Made by a program: the position numbers and the translations under genes. The notes under the pieces are model-generated. The model saw nothing but the letters and a program-made list of their open reading frames with translations, ran no database searches and was not told the DNA's origin. DNA of 64,000 nt from Calothrix sp. NIES-2098 (lineage in GTDB: Bacteria; Cyanobacteriota; Cyanobacteriia; Cyanobacteriales; Nostocaceae): contig AP018172.1 in NCBI GenBank assembly GCA_002368175.1, forward strand, positions 4,152,001 to 4,216,000. Reading direction: 5' to 3'. Below are positions 33,184 through 41,539 of this stretch, in pieces. The number at the start of each line of letters is the position of its first letter. The stretch's first letter is position 1.

Positions 33184-34322
33184 TACCAATTCACGAAAAA
33201 TTTGATTCAAATAAAGCATCAAGAATAAAGTCCCAACCTGTAATAGAAGCAATGGTTGATGTGTTTAATTTCTCCAAACGCTTCCAGATAAATTGTCTTA
33301 ATTCATCCAACGCTCCAAAACTTTCCCACGCCAAATATCTTTTAACTTCCTCCCACAATCGCTCAATTGGATTAACTTGCGGTGTATGTGGGGGTTGAAA
33401 TAACAAAATTATATTTTCTGGTATCTGAAGATGTTGACTAAAATGAAAAGCACCATTGTCTAACTGAATAATATGTATATCTTGGGCATAATTAGCCGAG
33501 AATTTTTCTAGAAAAATCTGAAAACAAGCTGCATTTAAATGAGAGAATTCCCAAATAAAATTCTCACCAGTTAATGGTTCTACCAATCCATATAAATAAA
33601 AATTTTCTCGCTTCCATTGCATGATGCCAATAGGCTTAGTACCTTTTGTAGTAATTAATCTTCCTGCTTCTGTTTTCAGTCCTACGCGGCTTTCATCCTC
33701 ACACCAATACCTAATTTTTCTTTGTCTATCTATTGGTGATATGACATATTTCTGAATTACGTCTAGGTATTGTGGGAGTTTTTTTTAAACTCTTCTTCCG
33801 CTTCTGGTTGGTGTTTAATGCCTACTGCACGCGGCACCTTTAGCTTCGCTTTCATTTGATAACGCACTGTATCATGTACTACTTTGTATGAAGCTTCTAC
33901 ACCCTCTACCGCTTTTAACCATGTTCGGATTTCTTCATAACTTTTAAATCCCTGGGGGTCTTCCAGTTCCTTTGAAAGCTGCTCTCGAACATCTGTGTTA
34001 ATAATTGGTGGTCGCCCTGAACCTTTTTTTCTTGATACGAGACTAGTGATTCCTGACTCTGCATAAACTTTTAACCACCTTTGTACCGTCGCGCTTCCTC
34101 TGCCCAATACCACTGCTAAATCTTGTATTGTCTTTACCTGCTTTATCTTCAGTAAATACAACGCTTGAATCCGTTCTTTACCTAATGCTGTTTTTTGTTT
34201 TCTTAGCAGCTCATGTAATTCCTCGGCTGACTCCTTTATTTTTACTTTGGTGACTCCTGCCATAAACTTCTGCTCATATTTCTTCCTTAATTATCTTTAT
34301 CATTTTTTTAGTGAAATGGTAT
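33184..34322 (-). mobile_element. IS630-family insertion sequence, about 1139 bp
   Basis: Imperfect terminal inverted repeats: left TACCAATTCACGAAAAA, right end read inward TACCATTTCACTAAAAA. Flanked by TA (33182-33183 and 34323-34324), the target duplication of the IS630/Tc1-mariner group. It carries one transposase in two frames joined by a -1 shift. It sits antisense in the middle of a repeat protein gene, and the host reading frame is preserved exactly on both sides, which implies a recent insertion. Confidence 0.88.
33191..34263 (-). CDS. IS630-family transposase expressed through a -1 frameshift
   Basis: Frame A 34263-33763 (166 aa) has the N-terminal HTH pair (KTIQDLAVVLGRGSATVQRWLKVYAESG) and a GRPP linker. 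The frame crosses a run of eight A (minus strand, 33786-33779, after GAGTTT), where a -1 slip gives KKLPQYLDVIQKYV and then the DDE domain: CEDESR (first D), IIQLDNGAFH (second D) and NPIERLWEEVKRY (E), ending at 33191. A-run frameshifting is known in IS630 elements. All catalytic residues are present, so the element looks active. Confidence 0.88.
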
Positions 34323-34324
34323 TA

Positions 34325-35680
34325 GATGCAGGCTTTGCCAATTTAGAGAAGTTAATTAAAAATTTAAATCTATCTGTATCTATTGATTATGACCGTATTG
34401 CAGGAATTGTTAGCAATGCTGTCAACGGGCTTGGAGACTTAATTATTTCCTCCCATCGTTCAACTAGAGAAATAATCAATAACCATATAAATTCAGCACA
34501 TCAAAGTACCAGAGAAGTCATAGTTAACATTCTCTCACCTAAATTAGAAGCAGGTTTTGCTAATTTAGAGAAGTTAGTTAAAAACTTGAAATTAACCGTT
34601 GATTATGACCGGATAGCCAAAATTGTTGATTCTGGCATCAACAGACTTGGAGACTTTATTCTTTCATCTCATGAAACAACTAGAACGTTAATAATTAATA
34701 GAACTAACAGAATAATTGGACGCATAGTTGAATTATCAGAATATTTAGAAGGTTTACTTAAATCACTAAAATTATCTGTTGACTACGACAAAATTAAAAA
34801 CATTGTAGATGGAGCGCATAACTTTACAAGAGGAATTATTTTAGCTGCTCTTGGTGGAATAACTGCGGCTGTAGCTGCTGCTATAGGTGCATTAGTTCCC
34901 GTGTTTACAGTAGTTGTAGAAACTGCTGCTGCAACTATTGCTGCTAGCGTTAGACAAGCAGCCGCACAGTTAGCAGTACAGCTAGAAAGCATCATTAGAA
35001 GGTTGCTCCGCGACCCAACTAATAATCCGCCTAACGATTCTATTAATTGGCAAACCGTCACCATTCCTATTGTTAGTTGTAACTTAGCTGATGATGGTAA
35101 GTATACTCCATCAACATCTAGCCAAACTATCACAGTAATTGCGACTAAAACCGGAAATGAAGTAGCTAAAACTCTCCAACATTTCCAAGAATTAGCCAAA
35201 AGTAACGAGCAGCTTTGTAGAAATAGAAACAATGAAGCAGTTGCGTTAGTTGCATTACCTGAAAGATACGAATTAAGTCCGGGCGGTCACATCCCCCAGA
35301 TGATTTATGTGTTTAAACAAGTCAATGATGATGAGACTTTGGGGCGCGTACCATACCAAATTACTGTACCTCATCCAGCGAATACAGAACAGCCTTCTAG
35401 TGCGCCATTGCCCAATTACAAAAAAGGAAGCTGGGAAGGAATATTAACTTTAAAAGACAATAGCAAAGTCTTTGTAAATGCTTATTCTTTATCTGAAGCT
35501 GAAACAATGCTTGATGCTATTAAGCCGTTAATCAATTCATCCTTTTTAACAAGTTCGTTCCAAAAGGTTGGACAAAGAAAGGGTCAAGCGCTTCTAGAAA
35601 TTAATGTAAAACTCGTAGAAGTTCAATACTATCCCGAAGGAACAGCCGGAAAACAACCTCAGTGGATAAAACGCTTCTAA
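34325..35680 (+). pseudogene. 3' part of interrupted repeat protein gene
   Basis: 451 codons, in frame with 32584-33183 once the IS is removed. Continues the repeats (IDYDRIAGIVSNAVNGLGDLI..., VDYDRIAKIVDSGINRLGDF..., VDYDKIKNIVDGAHNFTRG), then an alanine-rich hydrophobic stretch of about 45 residues that could span a membrane (IILAALGGITAAVAAAIGAL and onward), a helix, and a C-terminal domain of about 210 residues with strands (SINWQTVTIPIVSCNLADD, GILTLKDNSKVFVNAY). An ATG in the IS end (34316) could restart translation and give a 454-aa product. Possibly a rod or fibre with a membrane anchor; inferred. Confidence 0.7.
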
Positions 35681-35795
35681 CCGATTATCCCCGTAAAACG
35701 TTTAACTTTGCTAGGGCTTAAGGCCGATCGTCGAAAAGCCTTCGTAAAACAGGCTAGCTTGAACTAGAGGTTTTCCCTATCAAATCACTTCAACA

Positions 35796-36125
35796 ATGGC
35801 TAGAGTTCCCCATGTAATTACAGTTGATGGTAAGAAATATGCCGCAATCTTACCTGATATCTACGGCGATATTGGCACCGTAGTCGGCATTGCTAAAGCA
35901 CCATCTCCAGATAACACTGATTACGCTGGTAAGGTCAATGTAAATCAGTGGATTCAATCCGGCGATTTAGTCAGAATTCGTTGCAGATTAGAAAATAAGA
36001 AATACAAAAACGTGCTTTGTGTTTCTGCTAAGTTTGCCTCTGCAATGGGTGGATTGCTGCCTAAGAAAGTCGGCGGGGTTGATGTTCGTACTACTGGTGT
36101 TCAACGTCGCGAGAGGTTAGGTTAA
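35796..36125 (+). CDS. Small basic protein, possible structural subunit
   Basis: 109 aa, strand-rich: VPHVITVDGKKYAAILPDIYGDIGTV, WIQSGDLVRIRCRLENKKYKNVLCVSAKFASAMGGLLPKKVGG, with an arginine-rich end (RTTGVQRRERLG). The next gene has a similar layout (xxVVxVDGxxYxxI, then a basic strand, then VxxAxxxG). Both could be copies of one small subunit. Preceded by 115 bp without a gene. No family recognised. Confidence 0.55.
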   Translation: MARVPHVITVDGKKYAAILPDIYGDIGTVVGIAKAPSPDNTDYAGKVNVNQWIQSGDLVRIRCRLENKKYKNVLCVSAKFASAMGGLLPKKVGGVDVRTTGVQRRERLG

Positions 36126-36132
36126 TTCAGTT

Positions 36133-36504
36133 ATGGCACTTCCTGTTTTACATAAAGTAGTTATTTCTGGTACTGAGTTTTATTACATTAAAACCAGCGA
36201 TGCCTATGAAGGCATTAAAGACCAAACAGGCATTGAAAAAGTAGCAGATCCAACCGGAACTGAAGAAGTCATGCCAGTCAAAGAACTTCTACGCACTGGT
36301 GTTATTTGGCGGATTGGCATTCGTTACAAAGATTCAGGTGGCAAGCGTAAATCCAGCCATTTGTTAATTTGTCGAGTTAAACTAGCAGGTCTTTTTGGCA
36401 CTGAAGCAACAGGTAAGCTTGAAGATAAAACTTACAAGTTAGCTGGCGTTACTAAAGGCACAATCGAACAAATCTCTGGTCGCCGCAAAGCTACTTTCTA
36501 CTAA
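36133..36504 (+). CDS. Small basic protein, possible structural subunit, similar in layout to its neighbour
   Basis: 123 aa. It reads LHKVVISGTEFYYIKTSDAYEGI, then WRIGIRYKDSGGKRKSSHLLICRVKLAGLFG, ending basic (TIEQISGRRKATFY). The pattern aligns loosely with the 35796 product. It is 8 bp downstream of it and 3 bp upstream of the next gene. A pair of small, basic, strand-rich proteins made in a row would suit coat or sheath subunits, but this is inference from size and context. Confidence 0.55.
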   Translation: MALPVLHKVVISGTEFYYIKTSDAYEGIKDQTGIEKVADPTGTEEVMPVKELLRTGVIWRIGIRYKDSGGKRKSSHLLICRVKLAGLFGTEATGKLEDKTYKLAGVTKGTIEQISGRRKATFY

Positions 36505-36506
36505 TT

Positions 36507-36998
36507 ATGGGCAACCCAGTTTTGCAGCTGGGTAACTCTGCTAATTGGCAAGAGCTTTACTCGACTTCAGTAAATGCTCAATCGATAGGTGCGGGTTACT
36601 TGTTCGCGCCTATCCCGCCGATTACAGTCCCAGTTTTAATTGAATCGCACATCATTGCACTATCTATCACATCCGCCAATGCCAAAGATACCTGGCATTT
36701 TGGCGGATTACTTTCTCAAAAAATTAGTTTAGGTCTAACAGTCGGCGGGTTGCCTGATGCGGACGGGGTACAGAAACACAGGCTTTACCTCAACCGTTTA
36801 ACCCTGCTGATTCTGCCAAAGCTTACTGCTACCTATTCTGTAGAGATTGAGCCGCCTAAGTGGTTTCGCCAAATTTCTGTAATTATTTGGCAGTACGTTG
36901 GCCCAGAAAGCGACACCACAGAAGATTTGATTAATGAAATTAAAAATGTTGATTTACCCAGAATTGAGAACAAAGTTGACGCTCTAGGGGGTGCTTAA
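36507..36998 (+). CDS. Strand-rich protein of unknown function
   Basis: 163 aa: LQLGNSANWQELYSTSVNAQSI, PPITVPVLIESHIIALSITSANAKDTWHFGGLL, hydrophobic strands (YLNRLTLLILPKLTATYSVEIEPP, FRQISVIIWQYVGP) and an amphipathic C-terminal helix (EDLINEIKNVDLPRIENKVDAL). The composition looks like a beta-sandwich with a helical tail. Its last base overlaps the start of the 66-aa membrane protein gene. Confidence 0.55.
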   Translation: MGNPVLQLGNSANWQELYSTSVNAQSIGAGYLFAPIPPITVPVLIESHIIALSITSANAKDTWHFGGLLSQKISLGLTVGGLPDADGVQKHRLYLNRLTLLILPKLTATYSVEIEPPKWFRQISVIIWQYVGPESDTTEDLINEIKNVDLPRIENKVDALGGA

Positions 36999-37198
36999 TG
37001 CTTAGTCTTCTCATGACAGCAGCCGGATTAATCCTTGCTGCTTTGTCCTTTCTTGTAAAGTGCGCCCATGACATTCGCAATGAAGCTATTGAAGCGACTA
37101 AAGAACGTGCAAAACTCCAAAGCCAAATTGAACTTATGCTTTACAGGCTTGACCGCATAGAGCGCCAACTCTACAAACCAATTGGGGATTCACTTTAG
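36998..37198 (+). CDS. Small single-pass membrane protein with coiled-coil tail
   Basis: 66 aa: one N-terminal transmembrane helix (LLMTAAGLILAALSFLVKCA), then a charged helix (ATKERAKLQSQIELMLYRLDRIERQLYK). It resembles the many small membrane-anchored coiled-coil proteins of phages and secretion devices. Last gene of the rightward block; it overlaps the convergent 37190 gene by 9 bp. Confidence 0.55.
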   Translation: MLSLLMTAAGLILAALSFLVKCAHDIRNEAIEATKERAKLQSQIELMLYRLDRIERQLYKPIGDSL

Positions 37199-37396
37199 CT
37201 CAGTTTGTAGAGATGCAAGATGTCCAGCAAGCGCATTTAAGGGGGTGGCATTTGATAACAAGTCTATACCCGTGGATTTAGGATTTTTGCCTTGCTCTAT
37301 TAAGTCAGCCTCTTTATTAATATCCTCAGCAAACTGTCTTAGGCGGGTAACGAGTATGTGCCTTTGATATTCGACTTTTTCTTCTAATTCGTTCAT
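37190..37396 (-). CDS. Small helical protein at right edge of the element
   Basis: 68 aa, helical: ELEEKVEYQRHILVTRLRQFAEDINKEADLI, then a TPLNALAGHLASLQTELK end. No family recognised. It converges on the rightward block, overlapping by 9 bp. The following 186 bp to ccmP contain no gene and probably include the right edge of the element. Confidence 0.55.
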   Translation of the reverse strand: MNELEEKVEYQRHILVTRLRQFAEDINKEADLIEQGKNPKSTGIDLLSNATPLNALAGHLASLQTELK

Positions 37397-37582
37397 GTCT
37401 GGGGATTCAAGTTACACTTGGCAAGCGGTCATTTACTATCACCTGTGGGTTAAATTCTCTAGGCATAGGCGAACGCACTTTATCCCTACCTTAAGCATTT
37501 TGCATTCCTGCGTAACAAGTTTAGGGTTACACTCATATATTGCAACACATAACGTTTACCCCCATGATTGGAGAGCGATACC

Positions 37583-38224
37583 TTGGGAATAGAACTACGC
37601 AGTTTCGTATTTCTCGACAACCTGCAACCTCAACACGCAGCATATATGGGAACCGTAGCTCAAGGTTTCTTACCTTTACCTGGGGATACATCACTGTGGA
37701 TTGAAATTTCTCCAGGGATTGAAATCAATAAAATTACAGATATCGCCTTGAAAGCAGCCTCTGTGCGTCCCGGAGTACAGGTAGTTGAACGACTTTATGG
37801 TTTATTAGAAGTTCATTCTAGCTCCCAAGGAGAAACGCGATCAGCTGGTCAAGCGATTTTAGCGGCGCTTGGCGTGAGAAGAGAGGAATGTATCAAACCG
37901 CGGGTGGTTTCTAGCCAAATTATCCGCAATATTGATGCTTACCAGACACAGCTAATTAATCGCACCCGCCGGGGACAGCTATTATTAGCAGGGCAAACTC
38001 TTTATGTGTTAGAAGTTGAGCCTGCTGCTTATGCTGCACTAGCTGCCAACGAAGCGGAAAAAGCTGCCTCAATTAATATACTTGAGGTGCAAGCTGTAGG
38101 TAGCTTTGGACGGCTATATTTAGGCGGACAAGAACGAGATATTCTTGCAGGTGCAGCCGGAGCATTAACAGCAATTGAAAGTGTGACAGGTCGTACAAAT
38201 CCCCAGAGTGGACGTCAGGAGTAA
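37583..38224 (+). CDS. ccmP: CcmP-type tandem BMC-domain carboxysome shell protein
   Basis: 213 aa from TTG 37583, chosen because GGAGAG lies 7 bp upstream and the product then begins GIELRSFVFLDNLQPQ, like CcmP. Two BMC domains follow: residues about 5-100 (VAQGFLPLPGDTSLWIEISPG, VVERLYGLLEVHSS) and about 105-205 (SQIIRNIDAYQTQLINRTRRGQLLL, VQAVGSFGRLYLGG). CcmP trimers with a large gated pore sit in the beta-carboxysome shell. It is usually encoded apart from the main ccm operon, as here. A pentapeptide-repeat gene follows 10 bp downstream. Confidence 0.85.
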   Translation: MGIELRSFVFLDNLQPQHAAYMGTVAQGFLPLPGDTSLWIEISPGIEINKITDIALKAASVRPGVQVVERLYGLLEVHSSSQGETRSAGQAILAALGVRREECIKPRVVSSQIIRNIDAYQTQLINRTRRGQLLLAGQTLYVLEVEPAAYAALAANEAEKAASINILEVQAVGSFGRLYLGGQERDILAGAAGALTAIESVTGRTNPQSGRQE

Positions 38225-38234
38225 AGGAGAAACA

Positions 38235-39041
38235 ATGGCGAATCTAGAGCATCTAGCTTTATTGAAAGCTGGTGCAGTCCAATGGATTGAGTGGAGAAAT
38301 CAAAATCCCCAGATTGAACCAGATCTCAGTACCGCAAACTTCTCTGGAGATAACCTTAGAGGTGCAAACCTCCAAGGAGCAAATTTAACTAGGGCAGATT
38401 TAAGTTACGCTTTACTCGTGCGAGTAAATTTTAGTAGTGCTGACCTGAGTAGTGCTAACCTTCACTATGCCAAACTGATTGAAGCTAACCTGAGTGCAGC
38501 TAACTTTAGTGTTGCGAACTTGAGCGCTGCTAACCTGAAACAGGCAGATCTCAGCCATGCTAACTTGATTGGCTGTGATTTGAGTGCGGCAAATCTTCGA
38601 GGAGCTGCGATCGCAGATGCAAATCTCATTGGCGCTGACTTTAGTTACGCTGACTTAAGAGATGCTGATTTAGATCGAGCCAAGCTAATTCGAGCTAACC
38701 TTTGTTTTGCCAACCTCATTAAAGCTAACTTAATTGCAGCCGATCTCAGCGAAGCCAATTTGCACGAAGCAGAATTGATTGGAGCTTATCTTTACAAAGC
38801 TGAGTTATATAAAGCTAATCTCAGTAAAGCTCACCTGAGTGGTACATATCTGTTTCGCGCCAACCTAAGTGAAGCTGATTTGCGAGGTGCAAACTTAGCA
38901 TGGTCTAACCTTAAAGGTGCAAATCTAGCTGGGGCAAATCTTAGAGGCGCTAACCTTAGAGGCACTAATCTCACGGGAGCAAACCTTAACGGAGCAATTC
39001 TCGAAGATGCCATTATGCCTGATTCTTCCAAGTGCGAGTAG
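38235..39041 (+). CDS. Pentapeptide-repeat protein
   Basis: 268 aa from ATG 38235 with AAGGAG 6 bp upstream. A short helical N-terminus (LEHLALLKAGAVQWIEWRNQ) precedes about 45 A(N/D)LxX pentapeptides that should form a right-handed beta helix, with a small non-repeat tail (DAIMPDSSKCE). No membrane segment. Such proteins are abundant in cyanobacteria and mostly of unknown role. It is 10 bp after ccmP, probably co-transcribed. Confidence 0.92.
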   Translation: MANLEHLALLKAGAVQWIEWRNQNPQIEPDLSTANFSGDNLRGANLQGANLTRADLSYALLVRVNFSSADLSSANLHYAKLIEANLSAANFSVANLSAANLKQADLSHANLIGCDLSAANLRGAAIADANLIGADFSYADLRDADLDRAKLIRANLCFANLIKANLIAADLSEANLHEAELIGAYLYKAELYKANLSKAHLSGTYLFRANLSEADLRGANLAWSNLKGANLAGANLRGANLRGTNLTGANLNGAILEDAIMPDSSKCE

Positions 39042-39175
39042 GCGCAGGGAGTGTGGGGAGTGTGGGAAGTATGGGGAGTGTGGGGAGTGTGGGGAGAAAT
39101 AAATAATAACTGTTGATCCTTGATTCTTGACAAATGACCAATGACAAATGACAAATGAAATGACAAATGACACTC
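39042..39175. repeat. Short tandem heptamer repeats
   Basis: GTGGGGA-type heptamers (39048-39097), then TGACCAA- and TGACAAA-type heptamers (39130-39172). A near copy of the whole arrangement lies at 59510-59630 between lipA and gpsA. These are the STRR type of Nostocales. Confidence 0.8.
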
Positions 39176-39199
39176 CTATAACTCACATCAAATTGTTAT

Positions 39200-39805
39200 A
39201 TGTCTATTTACAAAACTATTTTTTGGTTCAATAGCTTAGGTTTATTACTAATCATTGTTCTCATATTTTCTACTAAACTATTTGAAGTATCAGCAGGAGG
39301 ATTATTCTCACCACCTCCGAGTCCAGAGTATCCTAGCGCTGGTTTATTAACACATACTTTTCAATTATTATGTTGTGTGGCTCCGTTAGTTTGTGCTTTT
39401 AGTTTTGCTTTACTAAAAAAGATTAAACCTGGTGGTAAAAATAATAAATTTATTCTTTTTTCTGGCTTATTGACAGCAGGTTTTTTAATCAACGAGATTT
39501 ATAGACTTCATATTATTGCTCTCCAATTTGGTATTCCCAAATTATTAACTATTTTTATTTACGCTACTATTGCCCTTGTCTACGGATTAGCTTTTAAAAG
39601 CCAATTAAAATCTACACCATACATTATCATTGTAGCTAGCTTAATCTTATTATTTATTGCTATTACAATAGATTCACTACACTTGAGTGGTAGTGGAGCG
39701 CCTAGCCTTTTAGAAGGAGTACCTAAGTTGTTGAGTGGACTGAATATGGCACTTTATTTTTGGGTTGTATGCTATAAAGAAGTCCTAAATTCACTTCAGC
39801 AATAG
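39200..39805 (+). CDS. Integral membrane protein of unknown function
   Basis: 201 aa with about six hydrophobic helices (SLGLLLIIVLIFSTKLF, FQLLCCVAPLVCAFSFALL, FILFSGLLTAGFLIN, LLTIFIYATIALVYGLAF, YIIIVASLILLFIAITI, LNMALYFWVVCY). No recognised motif. Single gene between a heptamer array and an inverted repeat, convergent with fdhD. Confidence 0.7.
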   Translation: MSIYKTIFWFNSLGLLLIIVLIFSTKLFEVSAGGLFSPPPSPEYPSAGLLTHTFQLLCCVAPLVCAFSFALLKKIKPGGKNNKFILFSGLLTAGFLINEIYRLHIIALQFGIPKLLTIFIYATIALVYGLAFKSQLKSTPYIIIVASLILLFIAITIDSLHLSGSGAPSLLEGVPKLLSGLNMALYFWVVCYKEVLNSLQQ

Positions 39806-39807
39806 AT

Positions 39808-39873
39808 CTAGGGGCACGGCACCAATAATATTACTGTATACACCAAAATCTTGTTGATGCCGTGCCCCTACAG
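39808..39873. repeat. Inverted repeat of the GGGGCACGGCA family
   Basis: TAGGGGCACGGCA (39811) pairs with TGCCGTGCCCCTA (39858) around a 35-nt AT-rich loop. A second member lies at 50690-50716. It sits between the convergent 39200 gene and fdhD. Confidence 0.65.
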
Positions 39874-39892
39874 TTTTTAATATTGAGGATTT

Positions 39893-40732
39893 TCAAGCAG
39901 CATTTATTCTTTCCCAACCACTGTAAACATTGAAACGTTCTCCTCGCAAAAATCCAATTAAAGTAATCCCAAATTCTTGAGCGACAGAAACAGCTAAACT
40001 GCTAGGAGCAGAAACAGAACAAACTATAGGTACACCCGCAACAGTGGATTTTTGCAAAATTTCAAAACTAGAGCGTCCGCTAACCATCACAATACGATTG
40101 TTTAAAGGCAATTCATCACTAAGTAAAGCCGAACCAATCAATTTATCTAAAGCATTATGACGGCCAATATCTTCTTGCAAATTTAATAGTTTCCCTTGAG
40201 CATCAAACACCGCCGCAGCGTGCAAACCTCCGGTAGTCGTGAAGATACTTTGAGCCGCCCTTAGTTGTTCTGGTAGGCTGTAGATAATCTCAGGTTTAAC
40301 TACAAACCCTTGGGGAATTACCGCACAACCTTGCAAATGCAAAGCCTCAATATTAGCTTTACCACAAACTCCACAAGCACTATTAGTATAGAAGTGCCGC
40401 TCTAATGGCTGTAAATCTGGAATCAACTCTTCCCGGAGTTCAACATTTACTATGTTGTAACGCTGTTCGCTATCTAAAGATTCATCTACGCAATAACTCA
40501 TGCGTTGAATATCTTTTTTAGAATTAATAACTCCTTCACTGTAAAGAAAACCAGCAGCTAATTCAAAATCTGCTCCTGGTGTTCGCATGGTGACAGCTAT
40601 AGTCCGATTTTGAGAAACTAGCCGAATTTCTAAAGGTTCTTCAGTGGTGACACTATCGAGGCGGGTACGCATTTTCCCATTTTCTACCACCCAAACAGTA
40701 GATTTTGTCTTGCTTCCCAAAGGCTTAGTCAT
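39893..40732 (-). CDS. fdhD: Formate dehydrogenase accessory sulfurtransferase FdhD
   Basis: 279 aa. FdhD hallmarks: TEEPLEIRL near residue 30, RTPGADFELAAGFLYSEGVI near 50-70, the catalytic cysteine loop FYTNSACGVCGKA near 115, GLHAAAVFD and QEDIGRHNALDKLIG near 165-190, and FEILQKSTVAGVPIVCSVSAPSSLA. It transfers sulfur to the molybdenum cofactor of formate-dehydrogenase-type enzymes. It lies in the same direction as the FdhF/YdeP gene, with a Uma2 gene between. Confidence 0.95.
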   Translation of the reverse strand: MTKPLGSKTKSTVWVVENGKMRTRLDSVTTEEPLEIRLVSQNRTIAVTMRTPGADFELAAGFLYSEGVINSKKDIQRMSYCVDESLDSEQRYNIVNVELREELIPDLQPLERHFYTNSACGVCGKANIEALHLQGCAVIPQGFVVKPEIIYSLPEQLRAAQSIFTTTGGLHAAAVFDAQGKLLNLQEDIGRHNALDKLIGSALLSDELPLNNRIVMVSGRSSFEILQKSTVAGVPIVCSVSAPSSLAVSVAQEFGITLIGFLRGERFNVYSGWERINAA

Positions 40733-40774
40733 TATTAAGATTTAGTGTGTTTTGCTTTCACTTTCATACCACTG

Positions 40775-41500
40775 TTATAAATTCTCTGGATCGATACCTA
40801 ATTCTCGCAATTTGGCGGCTAGGCGTTCAGCTTTTTGCTGTTGTTGTTCGGCGCGTTGTTTTTCTTGTTCGGCGTATTGCTGTTGTTGTTGAGCAAATTC
40901 TTCTGGTGTGGGAATTAGCTGTCCTTCAGCAGTAAAATAGCGCAATTTACTTTCATACACGCCTAAATATAAACTTAGCTGTTGACTCCATAATAAACCT
41001 TGAGGATTAGGTTCTATAGGTTGATAAGTTCCACCTAATAAAATAAACCCAGCAAATTCTAAATTCTTGGGGTCAAACCAGAAGTATTCGGGAGTGCGAA
41101 AGATATCTTGATAAATTTGTTTTTTTAAGCCTTTGTCAACTGATGCGGTTGTTGGGGAAAGTAATTCGATAATTAAGTTGGGATATTTACCGTCTTCTTC
41201 CCAGACAACCCAACTATCACGAGTTTGATTTTGTGTGTTGAGTACGACAAAAAAATCCGGGCCGCGAAAATCTTCTGACTTGCGCTGACGTTGACTGTAA
41301 TAAATAGTAATATTGCCAGCCGCAAAAAAATCATTGAAATGTTGCTGGTCTCGCCACCACCACTCCAAGCATTTTAATAACAGCAACATTTGCTGTAAAT
41401 GTAGATAGGTTTCCAAAGGCGGTTCGTCACTATATTTATATAAATCACTGTCTGGAAATATAACACCTTCTGGGGTGGGTAAATCTTTGGCTACGGACAT
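40775..41500 (-). CDS. Uma2 (DUF820) family protein
   Basis: 241 aa from ATG 41500 (AAGGA about 10 bp upstream; an earlier ATG lies at 41527). Uma2 core: FRGPDFFVVL, YPNLIIELLSPTTA, QIYQDIFRTPEYFWFDPKN. The C-terminal 50 residues are a glutamine/glutamate coiled coil (QQQQQYAEQEKQRAEQQQQKAERLAAKLRELGIDPENL), very like the tail of the 16438 paralog. It sits between two genes of the molybdoenzyme pathway but is probably not functionally linked. Confidence 0.85.
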   Translation of the reverse strand: MSVAKDLPTPEGVIFPDSDLYKYSDEPPLETYLHLQQMLLLLKCLEWWWRDQQHFNDFFAAGNITIYYSQRQRKSEDFRGPDFFVVLNTQNQTRDSWVVWEEDGKYPNLIIELLSPTTASVDKGLKKQIYQDIFRTPEYFWFDPKNLEFAGFILLGGTYQPIEPNPQGLLWSQQLSLYLGVYESKLRYFTAEGQLIPTPEEFAQQQQQYAEQEKQRAEQQQQKAERLAAKLRELGIDPENL

Positions 41501-41539
41501 AGTTGCTTGTCCTTTTTCATTTATCATTGGTTAGTGAAT

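Noticed and set aside
34247..34324. IS-derived start of the 3' repeat-protein fragment
   Set aside because: These 26 codons belong to the IS630 end; an ATG at 34316 might restart translation but is not the native start.
22327..37582. Direct repeats marking attL and attR of the element
   Set aside because: I compared 22327-22374 with 37397-37582 by eye and found no convincing shared core; the exact ends remain unknown.
39048..39172. Minus-strand ORFs rich in His, Thr and Pro over the heptamer repeats
   Set aside because: They are out-of-frame readings of STRR repeats and of the pentapeptide-repeat gene.
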